A stretch of DNA of 64,000 bases, from NCBI RefSeq assembly GCF_004341105.1, contig NZ_SLZK01000004.1:496001-560000 (forward strand), given 5' to 3'. A program made the translations under genes and the position numbers. This DNA comes from Rhizobium sp. BK418. GTDB lineage: Bacteria; Pseudomonadota; Alphaproteobacteria; Rhizobiales; Rhizobiaceae. The notes below the pieces were generated by a model, which worked only from the letters and a program-made list of their open reading frames with translations, did no database searches and was not told the DNA's origin. Shown piece by piece: positions 1 to 10,927 of this stretch; position 1 is the stretch's first letter; every line of letters starts with the position of its first letter.

Positions 1-906
1 CTCTACATCGCCGATACGACGGCGCGTACGCTTGCGCTGCTCTCCGGTGACGTGCATCTGATCGAGGGCGTTCGTGCCCCCGGCTGGGCGGCTTCGATGT
101 CGCAGCGCGATCCGAACCTGATCTTCGATGTCGTCAGCCCCGGCAGTTTCTTCACGATGCAGGTCAACGTGACGAAGAAGCCCTTCGACGATGTGCGTGT
201 ACGTCAGGCGCTGTTTTATGCAATCGACCGCGACGAAATCACCACGGCGATCGCGCCGATCAGCAAGCGTACCTACGGGCTCAATCCTCCCTCTTATCCG
301 GGTGGCTTCTCGGCAGAAAGCATTCCAGCTGATGTCGCCTACAAATATGATCCCGAAAAGGCGAAATCCCTGCTTGCCGAAGCCGGATTCCCGAATGGTT
401 TCAGTTTCAAGAACGATACATCACAGCGCGAGGACTTCTCGGCCATCATGCTGATGATCCAGGCACAGTTGCGCAAGGTCGGCATCAATATGGATCTGAA
501 CATCAAAGACCATACGGCCTTCCATGCCGACCAGAACATCGGCACCAATACGCTGTCGCAGCAGTCGTCTGCATTGCCGCCGGTGCCGACGCAGGTGATT
601 GTCACCTACCTATCGAAGGGCGCCGAAGTCCGCTCGGATGGCAATGGCGGGGCGAACATGAGTCATTATGGAGTCGCCATTCCGGGCATCGACGACCTTC
701 TGAGCAAGGCACTTGCCGAGCCAGATCTCAGCAAGCGTCTGGAGATCGTCAAGGAAATCGAGATCAAAGCCCTCAAGGACGCGGTCATCCTACCCGTTTC
801 CAACAACGGCTTTATGATCGTTCGCTCCGAAAAGGTCGATCTCGGCTATGACGTCGTCTCCGGCTATGTGAATTGGCCGCTCACCAAGGCCAAGATCAAG
901 GCCTGA
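1..906 (+). CDS. ABC transporter substrate-binding protein, family 5 (C-terminal part)
   Basis: The reading frame is open from the first base of the window, so the N-terminus and signal peptide lie outside. About 301 residues remain. They match the C-terminal half of periplasmic family 5 (oligopeptide/dipeptide/nickel type) binding proteins, including the stretch reading VRQALFYAIDRDEI that is characteristic of the family. The gene precedes two permeases and two ATPases of the same transporter class, which makes it the binding component of that importer. Family 5 proteins bind peptides but also oligosaccharides and opines. The hydrolase-like gene just downstream favours a sugar ligand here (inference). 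Confidence 0.9.
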   Translation, partial: LYIADTTARTLALLSGDVHLIEGVRAPGWAASMSQRDPNLIFDVVSPGSFFTMQVNVTKKPFDDVRVRQALFYAIDRDEITTAIAPISKRTYGLNPPSYPGGFSAESIPADVAYKYDPEKAKSLLAEAGFPNGFSFKNDTSQREDFSAIMLMIQAQLRKVGINMDLNIKDHTAFHADQNIGTNTLSQQSSALPPVPTQVIVTYLSKGAEVRSDGNGGANMSHYGVAIPGIDDLLSKALAEPDLSKRLEIVKEIEIKALKDAVILPVSNNGFMIVRSEKVDLGYDVVSGYVNWPLTKAKIKA

Positions 907-910
907 GCCG

Positions 911-955
911 CCTGGAGCGGCGGCAGGGAAGCGGAAACGCGTCCGCCTCTCCAGG
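911..955 (+). terminator. Hairpin after the binding-protein gene
   Basis: Arms CCTGGAG (911-917) and CTCCAGG (949-955) enclose a second perfect stem, GCGGA/TCCGC (931-935 and 942-946). The structure starts 5 bases after the stop codon. No clear T-run follows. A partial terminator or mRNA-stabilising hairpin that raises binding-protein mRNA over the rest of the operon is likely. Confidence 0.5.
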
Positions 956-1042
956 TTCAAACATCGGATCATCCGAAAAACGTGTCACGCATTTCGGCCC
1001 GATGCACCAGTCGCGAACACGTTCCGAAATCGTGATCTTTCT

Positions 1043-1059
1043 CCCGGCTTTAAGCCGGG
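1043..1059 (+). repeat. Short perfect inverted repeat upstream of the hydrolase-like gene
   Basis: CCCGGCTT and AAGCCGGG are separated by one base. The palindrome lies about 50 bases before the proposed start of the next gene. It may be a second stability hairpin in the 200-base gap between the binding-protein gene and the hydrolase-like gene, or a binding site. Confidence 0.35.
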
Positions 1060-1109
1060 GGCATTGCGCCTTTGCGCGAAGACATTGGTCCTATTTTGCG
1101 AGGTCAGAT

Positions 1110-3671
1110 ATGGCGCGAGCCGATAGCGTATCCATCAACCTTCCGTCCGCTCCGCTTTCGGATAGCGTGACATGGGCGATCGACGAATTGCGCAGCCGCC
1201 TGAGGCGCCGAGGTGTAAGGACCTCAGACAAGACGGTGGGCGAAGGTATCTCAATCGTGGTCGCCGAAGTCGGGTCGCCTCACGCGCCGACAGCCATGGC
1301 GCGCGATGAAGAAGCATTTGCTCTCGCTCGTAACGGCAATACGATTACAGTATGGGCGCATGATGAAAGGGGTATGGTCTATGCCCTGACCGAACTTGCC
1401 GACCGCGTGCGCTACAATGATGGCGAGGATCTATTTGCGGGTAAGTTTCCGCTTGCGGAAAAGCCGGCTGCACGCATCCGCAGCATGGCGCGGCTGTTCT
1501 GCAGCGAGGAGGAGGACAAGGTCTGGTTCTACGACAAGCAGCAGTGGCGCGATTATCTGACCATGCTGGCATCGAACCGCTTCAACCGTTTCGCCCTGAC
1601 GCTCGGCATGGGCTATAATTATCCCTACCACAATCCCTGGATCACCGACGTCTATTTTTACTTCCCCTATCCGTTCCTGCTGAAGCTGCCGGGCTACGAT
1701 GTCGAGGTCACCGAGCTCTCCGATGAGGAGCGCGAAACCAATCTCGAAATGCTGAAGTTCATCGGCCGCGAGGCTGCAAGGCGCGGCCTCGAATTCCAGC
1801 TGGCACTCTGGACGCAGCGCTATGATTTCGACGATGTTCCGCGCGCCAATTACACGGTGACGGGTGTCACTGATAATAATCTCGCGCCCTATTGCCGCGA
1901 CGCGATTACACAGTTGCTGCGGGAAGTTCCCGAGATTACCGGCCTGACATTTCGCGTCCATGTTGAAGGTGGCATTGCAGAAGGCGAATATGGCTTCTGG
2001 AAAGAGGCGTTTGCGGGCGTCGCCGCAGCCGGCCGTCCAGTCGAGATCGACATGCACGGCAAGGGCCTCGATCACACCATGCTGCAGATCGCCCGTGAAT
2101 CCGGCATGCCCTTTGCTGCCTCGCCGAAATATCTCGCCGAGCATATGGGGCCGCCCTACCACCAGTCGGCCATCCGCAACAAGGAGTACCCGCCGGAAGT
2201 GGCGCGCAGCGAGCGCGAGCAGCTCAGTGAAGGCTCCCGTAAGTTCCTGCGCTACAGCTACGGCGACCTCCTCGCCAAGGACAAGGACTACAAGGTCATC
2301 TACCGCATCTGGGCTGGAACGCAGCGCGTTCTGCTCTGGGGCGATCCGGAATTTGCTGCCGGCTATGGTCGCAGCTCGATGTTTGCAGGTTCGGATGGAG
2401 TCGAATGGTGCGAGCCGCAGAGTTTCAAGGGCCGCATGGGCACCGGCATTCCCGGTGGCCGCTTCAACTATCAGAAGCACGGCCTGCCGACGCGCCACGA
2501 CTGGCAGAAATATGAGTACCAATACCGCGTGTGGGGGCGTCTGCTCTATTATCCGGACGCGCCACGCGAAAGCTGGATGCGCTATCTCGAGCATGAATGC
2601 GGCGATGCCGCCGTCGACTGCGAGAAGGGGCTTTCCTGGGCGAGCCGTGTGCTGCCGCTGATCACGCTGGCGCACGGTCCTTCGGCCTCCAACAATCATT
2701 ACTGGCCGGAAATCTATACGAATCTGCCGCTCGTCGAAGGTTCCGGCCGCCGCGCCTACGCCTTCGATATGGAAGGGCCGGTCCGCTTCGGAAATGCGCC
2801 GACCTTTGATTCGTCGCTCTTTGCCAATGCGCGCGAATATGCCGAACTGCTTCTCGCCGGAAAGCCTTCTCACCGCTATACGCCGCTTGATGTGGCCGAT
2901 TGGTTGGAAGAGATGGCAGAGGGCTGCGAAGCGGCCCTGATCAGAGCAAAGGTAACCGGAAGCTACGGCTCGGCGGCTGTCCAGCGTATCATGATCGACG
3001 TCCAGATCTCAGCCGGTATCGCCCGCTTCTTTGCCGAGCGCTTCCGGGCCGCGTGCTGGGCGGAATTGTTCATCGCCACCAAGGTCACGACGCTGATCGA
3101 ACCCGTGATCGATCACGCGAGACGGTCTGTCATGGCCTGGCAAGCGGCCGCCGACATTTCCCGCGATGTCTATCACGACGACCTGACCTATGGTCCACAA
3201 TCCTGGCTGCGCGGCTCCTGGCAGTCACGACTGCCAGAAATGACGGCTGAGGTTCTCGACCTGGAATCGCTGCGCGGCGCCGGCAAATTCGAATCTGTTG
3301 TCGCAGACGAACAAGTACGTGCAGCCGTTAAGGCACTCAGAGCCCGTCAGCCGGTCATATCCAGCACTGCGGGTATCGTTGCACCTGCAACATTCAAGGC
3401 CGGCGAGGCCTTCACGGTGCGGATTGATGAAACGGTGGACGACGAACCGGTGCTGCACTATCGTCACGTCAATCAGGCCGAGCGCTGGAATTCGGCGAAA
3501 ATGACCCGAAATGGCAGCGGTTTTGCTGCGACCATTCTTGGAGATTATACCGACTCCAAGTTTCACCTGCAATTTTTCGTCAGCTCGAGGAGGGGCGGAC
3601 GGAGTGTGCTTTCACCGGGTCTTGAGGACAACCTGTCCAACGAACCCTACTATACGGCGCTGCAGGACTAG
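1110..3671 (+). CDS. Large glycoside-hydrolase-like protein of unassigned family
   Basis: An 853-residue protein from the ATG at 1110. The frame is open back to 873, but that extension overlaps the previous gene and looks non-coding. The first ~130 residues resemble the small alpha/beta domain found in front of TIM-barrel hydrolases (GH20/GH67 type), ending in a segment around DERGMVYALTELADRVRY. A barrel-like region follows, rich in aromatic residues (GYNYPYHNPWI, YFYFPYPF) with acidic candidates such as HVEGGIAEGE. No signal peptide is seen, so it probably acts in the cytosol on an imported substrate. It lies between the binding protein and permease genes of an Opp-type importer. I cannot name a family or substrate; an alpha-glucuronidase-like activity is only one possibility. 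Confidence 0.6.
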   Translation: MARADSVSINLPSAPLSDSVTWAIDELRSRLRRRGVRTSDKTVGEGISIVVAEVGSPHAPTAMARDEEAFALARNGNTITVWAHDERGMVYALTELADRVRYNDGEDLFAGKFPLAEKPAARIRSMARLFCSEEEDKVWFYDKQQWRDYLTMLASNRFNRFALTLGMGYNYPYHNPWITDVYFYFPYPFLLKLPGYDVEVTELSDEERETNLEMLKFIGREAARRGLEFQLALWTQRYDFDDVPRANYTVTGVTDNNLAPYCRDAITQLLREVPEITGLTFRVHVEGGIAEGEYGFWKEAFAGVAAAGRPVEIDMHGKGLDHTMLQIARESGMPFAASPKYLAEHMGPPYHQSAIRNKEYPPEVARSEREQLSEGSRKFLRYSYGDLLAKDKDYKVIYRIWAGTQRVLLWGDPEFAAGYGRSSMFAGSDGVEWCEPQSFKGRMGTGIPGGRFNYQKHGLPTRHDWQKYEYQYRVWGRLLYYPDAPRESWMRYLEHECGDAAVDCEKGLSWASRVLPLITLAHGPSASNNHYWPEIYTNLPLVEGSGRRAYAFDMEGPVRFGNAPTFDSSLFANAREYAELLLAGKPSHRYTPLDVADWLEEMAEGCEAALIRAKVTGSYGSAAVQRIMIDVQISAGIARFFAERFRAACWAELFIATKVTTLIEPVIDHARRSVMAWQAAADISRDVYHDDLTYGPQSWLRGSWQSRLPEMTAEVLDLESLRGAGKFESVVADEQVRAAVKALRARQPVISSTAGIVAPATFKAGEAFTVRIDETVDDEPVLHYRHVNQAERWNSAKMTRNGSGFAATILGDYTDSKFHLQFFVSSRRGGRSVLSPGLEDNLSNEPYYTALQD

Positions 3672-3757
3672 ACAGGCAAGACCACAGGCGTCCGCCGACG
3701 GGAACGCGGATACGCCAAAGGAGACCGCTCAAGCGGTGACAGGGAGGAAACGGATCA

Positions 3758-4693
3758 GTGACCCGATATCTCTTGCTCAGGCTGGCGGATGCCATTCCGA
3801 CCGTCCTGCTCGTTTTGACACTCGTTTTCATCGCGATGCGCATTCTGCCCGGCGATCCGGCGATTGCGGCTCTCGGCGACAATGCCACAGCCGAACAGCT
3901 TCAACTCTTTCGTGAGCGCATGGGGCTGAACGCTCCGCTCTGGCAGCAATATATCAACTTCGTCATCGGTACGCTGCGGCTTGATTTCGGCCGTTCCGCG
4001 ATGACCGATCAGCCGGTGCTCGGATTAATCGCCTATAACCTTCCCTATACGATCGAGCTGACGATCGTCGCCATGATCATGGGCGTCGTCGTCGGCGTTC
4101 CCTTCGGCGTCTGGGCGGCCACACATCGCAATGGCCTGCCGGATTCGGCTATGCGCGGCTTCTCGTTGCTCGGCTATGCCATTCCGGATTTCTATCTCGG
4201 CGCTTTGCTGCTGATCGGGTTCGCGCTCAATCTCGGCTGGTTTCCGATCAACGGCGGCGGCACGGGTTTCATCGACCGCATGCACCATGTCTTTCTGCCG
4301 GCAGTCACTCTTGCGCTCGTCAAAGCTGCCTTCATCGGCCGTCTTACCCGTACGTCGCTGCTCGAAGTGATGGGCCGCGATTACGTGCGCACCGCCCGCG
4401 CCAAGGGCGCGCGCGAGACGCGCGTGATCTATCGCCATGGTCTGCGCAATGCGCTTCTGCCGCTGACAACGGGGCTTGGCCTCAGCATGCTCGCCACGCT
4501 CTCGGGCTCGGTGGCGATCGAGCTCGTCTTCAACCGTCCCGGCATCGGCAAGCTCCTGATCAGCGCCATTTCCGAGCGCGATTACGGCGTCATCCAGGGC
4601 GGTGTCGTGGTCTTTGCAATGTTCGTCGTGCTGATCAACCTGGCGATGGATCTCATCTACATCGTCGTCGATCCAAGAATCCGGGTGAAGTAA
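3758..4693 (+). CDS. ABC transporter permease, DppB/OppB type
   Basis: A 311-residue inner-membrane protein with about six hydrophobic segments. The N-terminal membrane helix (TRYLLLRLADAIPTVLLVL) is followed by the ILPGDPA motif typical of DppB/OppB permeases. The cytoplasmic EAA-type loop lies around residues 205-230 (DYVRTARAKGARETRVIYRH) and contacts the ATPases. A purine-rich ribosome site (AGGGAGGAAAC) precedes the start. The stop codon overlaps the start of the next permease by one base, so the two subunits are translationally coupled. It forms the channel of the importer together with the next gene. Confidence 0.93.
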   Translation: MTRYLLLRLADAIPTVLLVLTLVFIAMRILPGDPAIAALGDNATAEQLQLFRERMGLNAPLWQQYINFVIGTLRLDFGRSAMTDQPVLGLIAYNLPYTIELTIVAMIMGVVVGVPFGVWAATHRNGLPDSAMRGFSLLGYAIPDFYLGALLLIGFALNLGWFPINGGGTGFIDRMHHVFLPAVTLALVKAAFIGRLTRTSLLEVMGRDYVRTARAKGARETRVIYRHGLRNALLPLTTGLGLSMLATLSGSVAIELVFNRPGIGKLLISAISERDYGVIQGGVVVFAMFVVLINLAMDLIYIVVDPRIRVK

Positions 4694-5570
4694 TGGCTGC
4701 AACTGAACAGGCTCCGCAGGTGATTGCGGACGACCACCGGCTGGCAGATGCGTTCCGTCACATTCTCTACGGACGGATCTCGACCAGCTTTGCGCTGCTC
4801 GTCGTTCTGATCTTCATCTTCGTTGCGGCCTTTGCGCCGTGGCTGGCACCCTATGATCCGCTCGCCCAGAGCATTCTGGCGATCAACCAAAACCCGTCGG
4901 CTGCCCACTGGCTCGGCACCGACCAGTTCGGACGTGATGTGCTCTCGCGCATGATCTACGGCTCGCGCAACTCGCTGATCTTCGGATTCGTCTCGCCGGT
5001 GCTGGCAGCGATCTTCGGCACGCTGCTCGGCGTTACCGCAGGATATTTCGGGGGCATGACCGATCGCATCATTTCACGTCTTATCGATCTGCTGCTTGCC
5101 TTTCCGGAACTGCTCCTGGCGATCATCATCGCAGCCGTGCTCGGCGGCGGCTTCTGGAATATCATCGCCGTCATCACCGTCGCCTTCATCCCCGGCTTTG
5201 CCCGTGTCGCCCGTGCCTCGACCCTCGCCGTCAAGCAGGAGCCCTATGTGGAAGCAGCGATCGCCGTCGGCGTGCGCACCCCGACCATCATTTTCCGCCA
5301 CATCATTCCGAATATCGCAGCCCCCATCGTCGTGCTGATGACGCTGTGGGTCGCCTCGGCCATCCGCCTCGAAGCCTCGCTCTCCTTCTTGGGTATCGGC
5401 ACTCAGCCGCCGAATCCGAGCTGGGGCAATATCATCCGCGATGGTCTCAACAATCTCTTCGGATCGCCCTGGCCGATCATAGGCGCCGGTATTGCCATCA
5501 CTCTGGTCGTGCTCTCCTTCAACCTGATCGGCGACGCCGTGCGCGACGTACTGGATCCGGAGACGGCGCA

Positions 5571-5574
<4 letters not shown>
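4693..5574 (+). CDS. ABC transporter permease, DppC/OppC type
   Basis: A 293-residue membrane protein, the partner permease of the preceding gene. It shows the N-terminal helix after a short cytoplasmic tail, the family motif HWLGTDQFGRDVLSR near residue 75, and the EAA loop near residue 190 (VKQEPYVEAAIAVGVRT). The conserved LEASLSFLGIG stretch sits near the C-terminus. The start overlaps the upstream stop as TAATG, and its own stop overlaps the start of the ATPase gene as ATGA. Substrate specificity cannot be read from this subunit. Confidence 0.93.
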
Positions 5575-6574
<1,000 letters not shown>

Positions 6575-6578
<4 letters not shown>

Positions 6579-7582
6579 GCGCGATCCTGCGTGCCGAAGG
6601 GCTGAGCAAGGTTTTTTCCGAGGGCACCATGTTGTCCTTCGGCCAAGAGAACAGTGGCGTGCGCGCCGTCGACGAGGTGAGCTTCGAGATCCTTCGCGGG
6701 GAGACTCTTGCACTGGTCGGCGAATCCGGCTGCGGCAAGTCCACGCTTGGAAGGCTGCTGCTGCGGCTGATCGAGCCAACGAATGGCCGCGTGTTTTTCG
6801 ACGGCACGGAGCTGACGGCGCTGTCGCGCGAAAAGATGCGCGGCATGCGGCGCAATGTGCAGATGATTTTTCAGGACCCCTATGGCTCGCTGAGCCCGCG
6901 TCGCTCGATCTCCGAGATCATCGGCGAACCGCTGGAGGCCTTCGGCCTTGTCCGCTCTAAGCGCGAGCGGCGTGAAAGGGTGGCCGACCTCCTGACCCAG
7001 GTGGGTCTGCCGACGAGTGCCATGGATCGCTACCCTCGGCAATTCTCCGGCGGCCAGCGCCAGCGCATTGGTATCGCGCGGGCAATCTCGCTCAATCCCG
7101 GCTTCATCGTCGCAGATGAACCTGTCTCGGCTCTCGATGTTTCCGTGCAGGCGCAGATTATTAACCTGATGCAGGACCTGCAGGAGAAGAAGGGGTTTTC
7201 CTTCCTCTTCATCGCCCATGACCTCGCTGTCGTCCGGCACATCGCTGACCGTGTGGCGGTGATGTATCTCGGCAGGATCGTGGAGATCGGCGAAAAGCGG
7301 AAGGTCTATTCCGCACCACAGCACCCCTATACGCAGGCACTGCTTTCAGCAGCACCCGAACCCGATCCGGATCGTAAGAGCCGCCGCATCGTGCTGGAAG
7401 GCGACGTGCCGAGCCCGTCGCGCATCCCACCCGGCTGCAGCTTCCATACGCGCTGCCCGATTGCCCAGGACATCTGCAAAGTCGAGCGGCCGGCATTGCG
7501 GGACGTCGCGAGCGGCCAGATGGCCGCCTGCCATTTTGCTGCTCCCAATCCGATCCCGGCTCGGGCGCGCGAGGTTGCCTAA
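6575..7582 (+). CDS. ABC transporter ATP-binding protein, DppF/OppF type
   Basis: A 335-residue ATPase, the second nucleotide-binding subunit of the Opp-type importer. The ATG at 6575 overlaps the previous TGA. It contains Walker A GESGCGKST, signature FSGGQRQRIGIARA, Walker B FIVADEPVSALDVS, and the C-terminal cysteine motif reading CSFHTRCPIAQDIC. Its longer N-terminus and the FQDPYGSLSPRRSI segment are typical of the F-type subunit. It is the last gene of the operon and meets the phosphorylase-like gene tail to tail across about 50 bases. Confidence 0.93.
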
Positions 7583-7633
7583 GCAATTTGGTCAGAACTA
7601 TACTGCGGTTTGCCGGAATTACGTGAAACGAGG

Positions 7634-10600
7634 CTAACCTTTCCGCTTCGGCGTCTTTGACGGAGTTTTCAGTTGGCGCCAGGGCGCATGATCCGTCTTG
7701 ATCGTGATCGAGGCGGACGACGGCAGCAGTGGCACATGCTTGCGCCGTCCGAAGCGGCGTTTGAGGCCCAGGATGTTTTCGACGAAGCTGCGAGTGAAGA
7801 GACCGGGGCCACTGGAATAGATGCGCCAGCCGCCATCGACGTCGATTTGACCTTTCTTGACCTGATCCCATTCCCGCATTGCCTGATAGCGGTCATGGAA
7901 GGCGGCGTCGCTGCTGCTGAAATAGGTGTTGCGCTGGCGCAGCGATGCATTCGGCAGTGCATCTGTGACGGCGATAGGATTGACGAGGCTTATCGTCTTC
8001 CACAGCGCATTGGCATCTCCGGCAATGGCAAGAGTTTCGCAATAGCGTAGATGCGCATGCACATACATAAGGCCGATCTCGCGACCGAAGAAGGATGAGG
8101 ACTCCGCGCGACGGAAGAGTGTTTCCGGACCGCCGGCATAGGTCGCAGGTTTTTCCATCAGGCGCACGCCATCGGGGAAGAGCAGGTGCCTTTCGATCAG
8201 CTTCATGTGCTCCTGCCGCTGTTCCGGCGTGAAGAGCTTACCGAGCATAGCCTGCGTCATCGAGATCAGCGAGTAATGCAGTCCCGTGCGCTTGTCGTCG
8301 GGATGGAGCAGCAGTTCGACGCCGTCGTGGGACGGATCGAAGATGCCGTAGCCGGCAACGACGCCATCGCGGATGAGGTGCTTGTTGAAGTCGCGGCGCA
8401 TGGCGGTGGCGATCTTCCGCAATTCCGTAGCGCTCGCGCCCTGACCGACACGGCGAAGGATCGCGGAATAGCGCACGAGTTGCTCATAGAGCAGGGAAAC
8501 GGTCCAGCTGCTCACCATCCAGTCGCGCAGATGCGGATCGGCCGGCTGCAGGGAATCGTTCCAATCACCTTCGCCGTAACGGATTAGATGCGTGCCGGGA
8601 ATGAAGCGTTCACGCACGGCGTCAAGGAGCTTGTCGACGTGCACGGAGATCGTATCGGCAGGCGCCTTGCCCATCGTCTTGTCATCGCGCCAAGAGACCT
8701 TTTCATCGAGGATGGCAAGGTCGCCGGTCGCTTCGATATAGTCACAAAGCGCCTTCAGCGGCCAGACGACGATATCGCCATGGCTGTCGCCGGAACGGAT
8801 GTTGGAATAGGGCTCCAGCATGAACCATTGCGGCCAGTCGCCTTTTTCGACGTACTGTTCGCTGAAGACCGTCTTCACGACCTCCTTGGCTTCGCGATCA
8901 TGCTCATAGGCGAGCAGGAATTCAACCGGTCCCTGGCAGGCGTCGCGCGTGCCCCAGGCGGCACCCGTATATTGTTCGAGCCCATGCGGCACGCTTAGAT
9001 GCACGATTGCATCATGTGCCAGCCAAGGCAGCATCGCCACATGCGCCTGAGCGTCGGCCTTGGGCTTGTCGAGCGCCAAGCCACGGATCGTGTGCTGCCA
9101 GAAGCGCAGTGCCGGTGTCAGCATTGCTTCCTGCGTCACGCCGCGTGCATAACGCTCCGCAAGACGCTCAGCCTCTGCCTTATCCGTCATCGAGCCGACG
9201 ATAGCGAAGGAGAGCGACTGCGTCTCCCTGGATCGCAGGGCAATGAAGGCACCGTTGCGGGCCACGCCATCCTCATAGAGGAGTTCGTCGCCGCCAATCG
9301 CCTCGATGTCATCAGGCTTGGAGCTCACCAGCCAGTAACTGGCGTCGGGGAAACGTTCGCCCCAGAGCCAGTGCGGATCCGGGCGGAAGAGAATGCGCTT
9401 GGCGTCGTCGTCGAATTCGGCGTAGCCGCTCGTGTCATATTCACGCTCGCCAAGAACGAGATGGCCGAAGATCAAGAAACGGCAGGGCTTGCCTTCGACA
9501 GAGACCGCCCATTGCATGGCGGGATCCTCGCCGGAGGCTGTGGCCGTCACAGTGATGGTGCGGTCTTTGAGACGGTAGAGCCAGCGGCAGTCGCTGAGGC
9601 CCATGTCGAAGGCCGAGGGGACGCCGAGCAGTTGCCAGCCTTGGCCGGCATCGACGATGATGCGCAATCCGCTCGTTCGCGTCAGGTTATACGGATCGCG
9701 CGAGACGGAAAACAGCTTGTGAAACGATGTGTTGCCGATCGTCAGCTGTGCAGCGAATATGCCCTGCATCCAGCAGGTCGACGCCAGCGTGACGTCGTCG
9801 AGCAGCATGTTCTGGCCGCTGCGCACGATCGCGCCATGGCGGCGTGCCACTTTCAGTTCCTTCTCCTGCAGCACGACATGCCGGTTGAGGGCCCCTTCTG
9901 GGACGAAGAAGGACAGGAGCTTTCCGTCTATCCGCTCTTCGAGCATGCGATCGGGAAAGAGGCGGCTGAGCGCCTTGTCGTCAAGCGTTTCGGCCGCCAG
10001 CAGGCCGGCGTCCTGCAGGATGCTGCGCGGCGGCACTTGCTCGGCCGAACCGGAGGCTTTCTTTTCCACTGTGCCCAGAAGGTCGAGACGGGAAAGGTCG
10101 GTGTCGTCAGACGCCGCCGGATGATCGTTGAGGAACAGGCCGAAGAAGGTCGCGGTCACCCCCTCGGACGATACAGAGAGCGGCTGGGATTGGAGGGCAG
10201 GGCAGGCAAGTTCATGCTGACGGCGCTGGCTTGGCAGATCCGTGCCGAACGGGCCGACCAGCAGATCGTCGTTCCGGGCGGCTGATTGCACGAGCTGGAT
10301 TGCATCGGTGGCATAGGCGGCGACCCCTTCGAGGCAGCCCTGCGCGAGCCAGGGATTGCGCCCGCCACCCTGCTTGAGGTTCTGCCTGTTCATTACGACA
10401 AAGCCGAATGCCGGATGCTTAGCAATATGGTGGTCGATATATTGCGAGGCATAGGCCTCGCTGTTCATCAGGAAGCCGCGGTCGCCGAGGCCGATATCCT
10501 GAACCAGTACGAGATCGGCCGGTAGCGTCACCTTGCCGGAATGCGTGAGCGTGACCTGCCAGAACCACGTCGTCTCGGAAGGAGCAAGCAGCAGGCTCAC

Positions 10601-10927
10601 CTGATAGCGGATGTCTCCGACATCGCCGCTCCAGGAAAAACCCGTCTCGCTGTGGCCGAAGCGACCGCGCGCCCGAGGCCCAACGATCTCTGCAACGGCA
10701 GGCTTCTTGCCGCCGACCCGCAGGTATAGGCGCCCGACGCCGCCGGAAAGCGGCGAGCCCTGGATCTGGTTGATCTGCACCGATCCAAGGCTATCGACAT
10801 AGTCGATCGAAAAGAGCGCGCCGTTCGACAGCGCGGATATTGAGAGGCCGGAGCCGTTGGCAATTGTCAGAAGGCCAAGGTCGTCGCGGCGGGGCATTTG
10901 CAATTTGCGATTCAGTCTCGAAGACAT
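7634..10927 (-). CDS. GH94/GH149-like carbohydrate phosphorylase
   Basis: A 1097-residue protein from the ATG at 10927; a TTG 36 bases further up is possible but lacks a ribosome site. The C-terminal two thirds hold the (alpha/alpha)6-barrel signature of cellobiose-phosphorylase relatives: LEQYTGAAWGTRDACQGP, and the GDWND motif at residues 787-791, whose first aspartate corresponds to the general acid of GH94 enzymes. The N-terminal part looks like the beta-sandwich domain. The length is above typical GH94 (about 800) and closer to GH149 beta-1,3-glucan phosphorylases (about 1100). It probably phosphorolyses a beta-glucan-type disaccharide or oligosaccharide to a sugar 1-phosphate in the cytosol. 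The exact linkage is unknown. Confidence 0.75.
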   Translation of the reverse strand: MSSRLNRKLQMPRRDDLGLLTIANGSGLSISALSNGALFSIDYVDSLGSVQINQIQGSPLSGGVGRLYLRVGGKKPAVAEIVGPRARGRFGHSETGFSWSGDVGDIRYQVSLLLAPSETTWFWQVTLTHSGKVTLPADLVLVQDIGLGDRGFLMNSEAYASQYIDHHIAKHPAFGFVVMNRQNLKQGGGRNPWLAQGCLEGVAAYATDAIQLVQSAARNDDLLVGPFGTDLPSQRRQHELACPALQSQPLSVSSEGVTATFFGLFLNDHPAASDDTDLSRLDLLGTVEKKASGSAEQVPPRSILQDAGLLAAETLDDKALSRLFPDRMLEERIDGKLLSFFVPEGALNRHVVLQEKELKVARRHGAIVRSGQNMLLDDVTLASTCWMQGIFAAQLTIGNTSFHKLFSVSRDPYNLTRTSGLRIIVDAGQGWQLLGVPSAFDMGLSDCRWLYRLKDRTITVTATASGEDPAMQWAVSVEGKPCRFLIFGHLVLGEREYDTSGYAEFDDDAKRILFRPDPHWLWGERFPDASYWLVSSKPDDIEAIGGDELLYEDGVARNGAFIALRSRETQSLSFAIVGSMTDKAEAERLAERYARGVTQEAMLTPALRFWQHTIRGLALDKPKADAQAHVAMLPWLAHDAIVHLSVPHGLEQYTGAAWGTRDACQGPVEFLLAYEHDREAKEVVKTVFSEQYVEKGDWPQWFMLEPYSNIRSGDSHGDIVVWPLKALCDYIEATGDLAILDEKVSWRDDKTMGKAPADTISVHVDKLLDAVRERFIPGTHLIRYGEGDWNDSLQPADPHLRDWMVSSWTVSLLYEQLVRYSAILRRVGQGASATELRKIATAMRRDFNKHLIRDGVVAGYGIFDPSHDGVELLLHPDDKRTGLHYSLISMTQAMLGKLFTPEQRQEHMKLIERHLLFPDGVRLMEKPATYAGGPETLFRRAESSSFFGREIGLMYVHAHLRYCETLAIAGDANALWKTISLVNPIAVTDALPNASLRQRNTYFSSSDAAFHDRYQAMREWDQVKKGQIDVDGGWRIYSSGPGLFTRSFVENILGLKRRFGRRKHVPLLPSSASITIKTDHAPWRQLKTPSKTPKRKG

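Noticed and set aside
873..1109. N-terminal extension of the hydrolase-like gene
   Set aside because: It overlaps the end of the binding-protein gene and contains its downstream hairpins; the ATG at 1110 is a better start.
1431..2873. 480-residue minus-strand open frame
   Set aside because: It is the antisense shadow of the hydrolase-like gene, with no recognisable domain and no ribosome site.
8999..10285. 428-residue plus-strand open frame
   Set aside because: Antisense to the phosphorylase gene; low-complexity composition typical of shadow frames in G+C-rich DNA.
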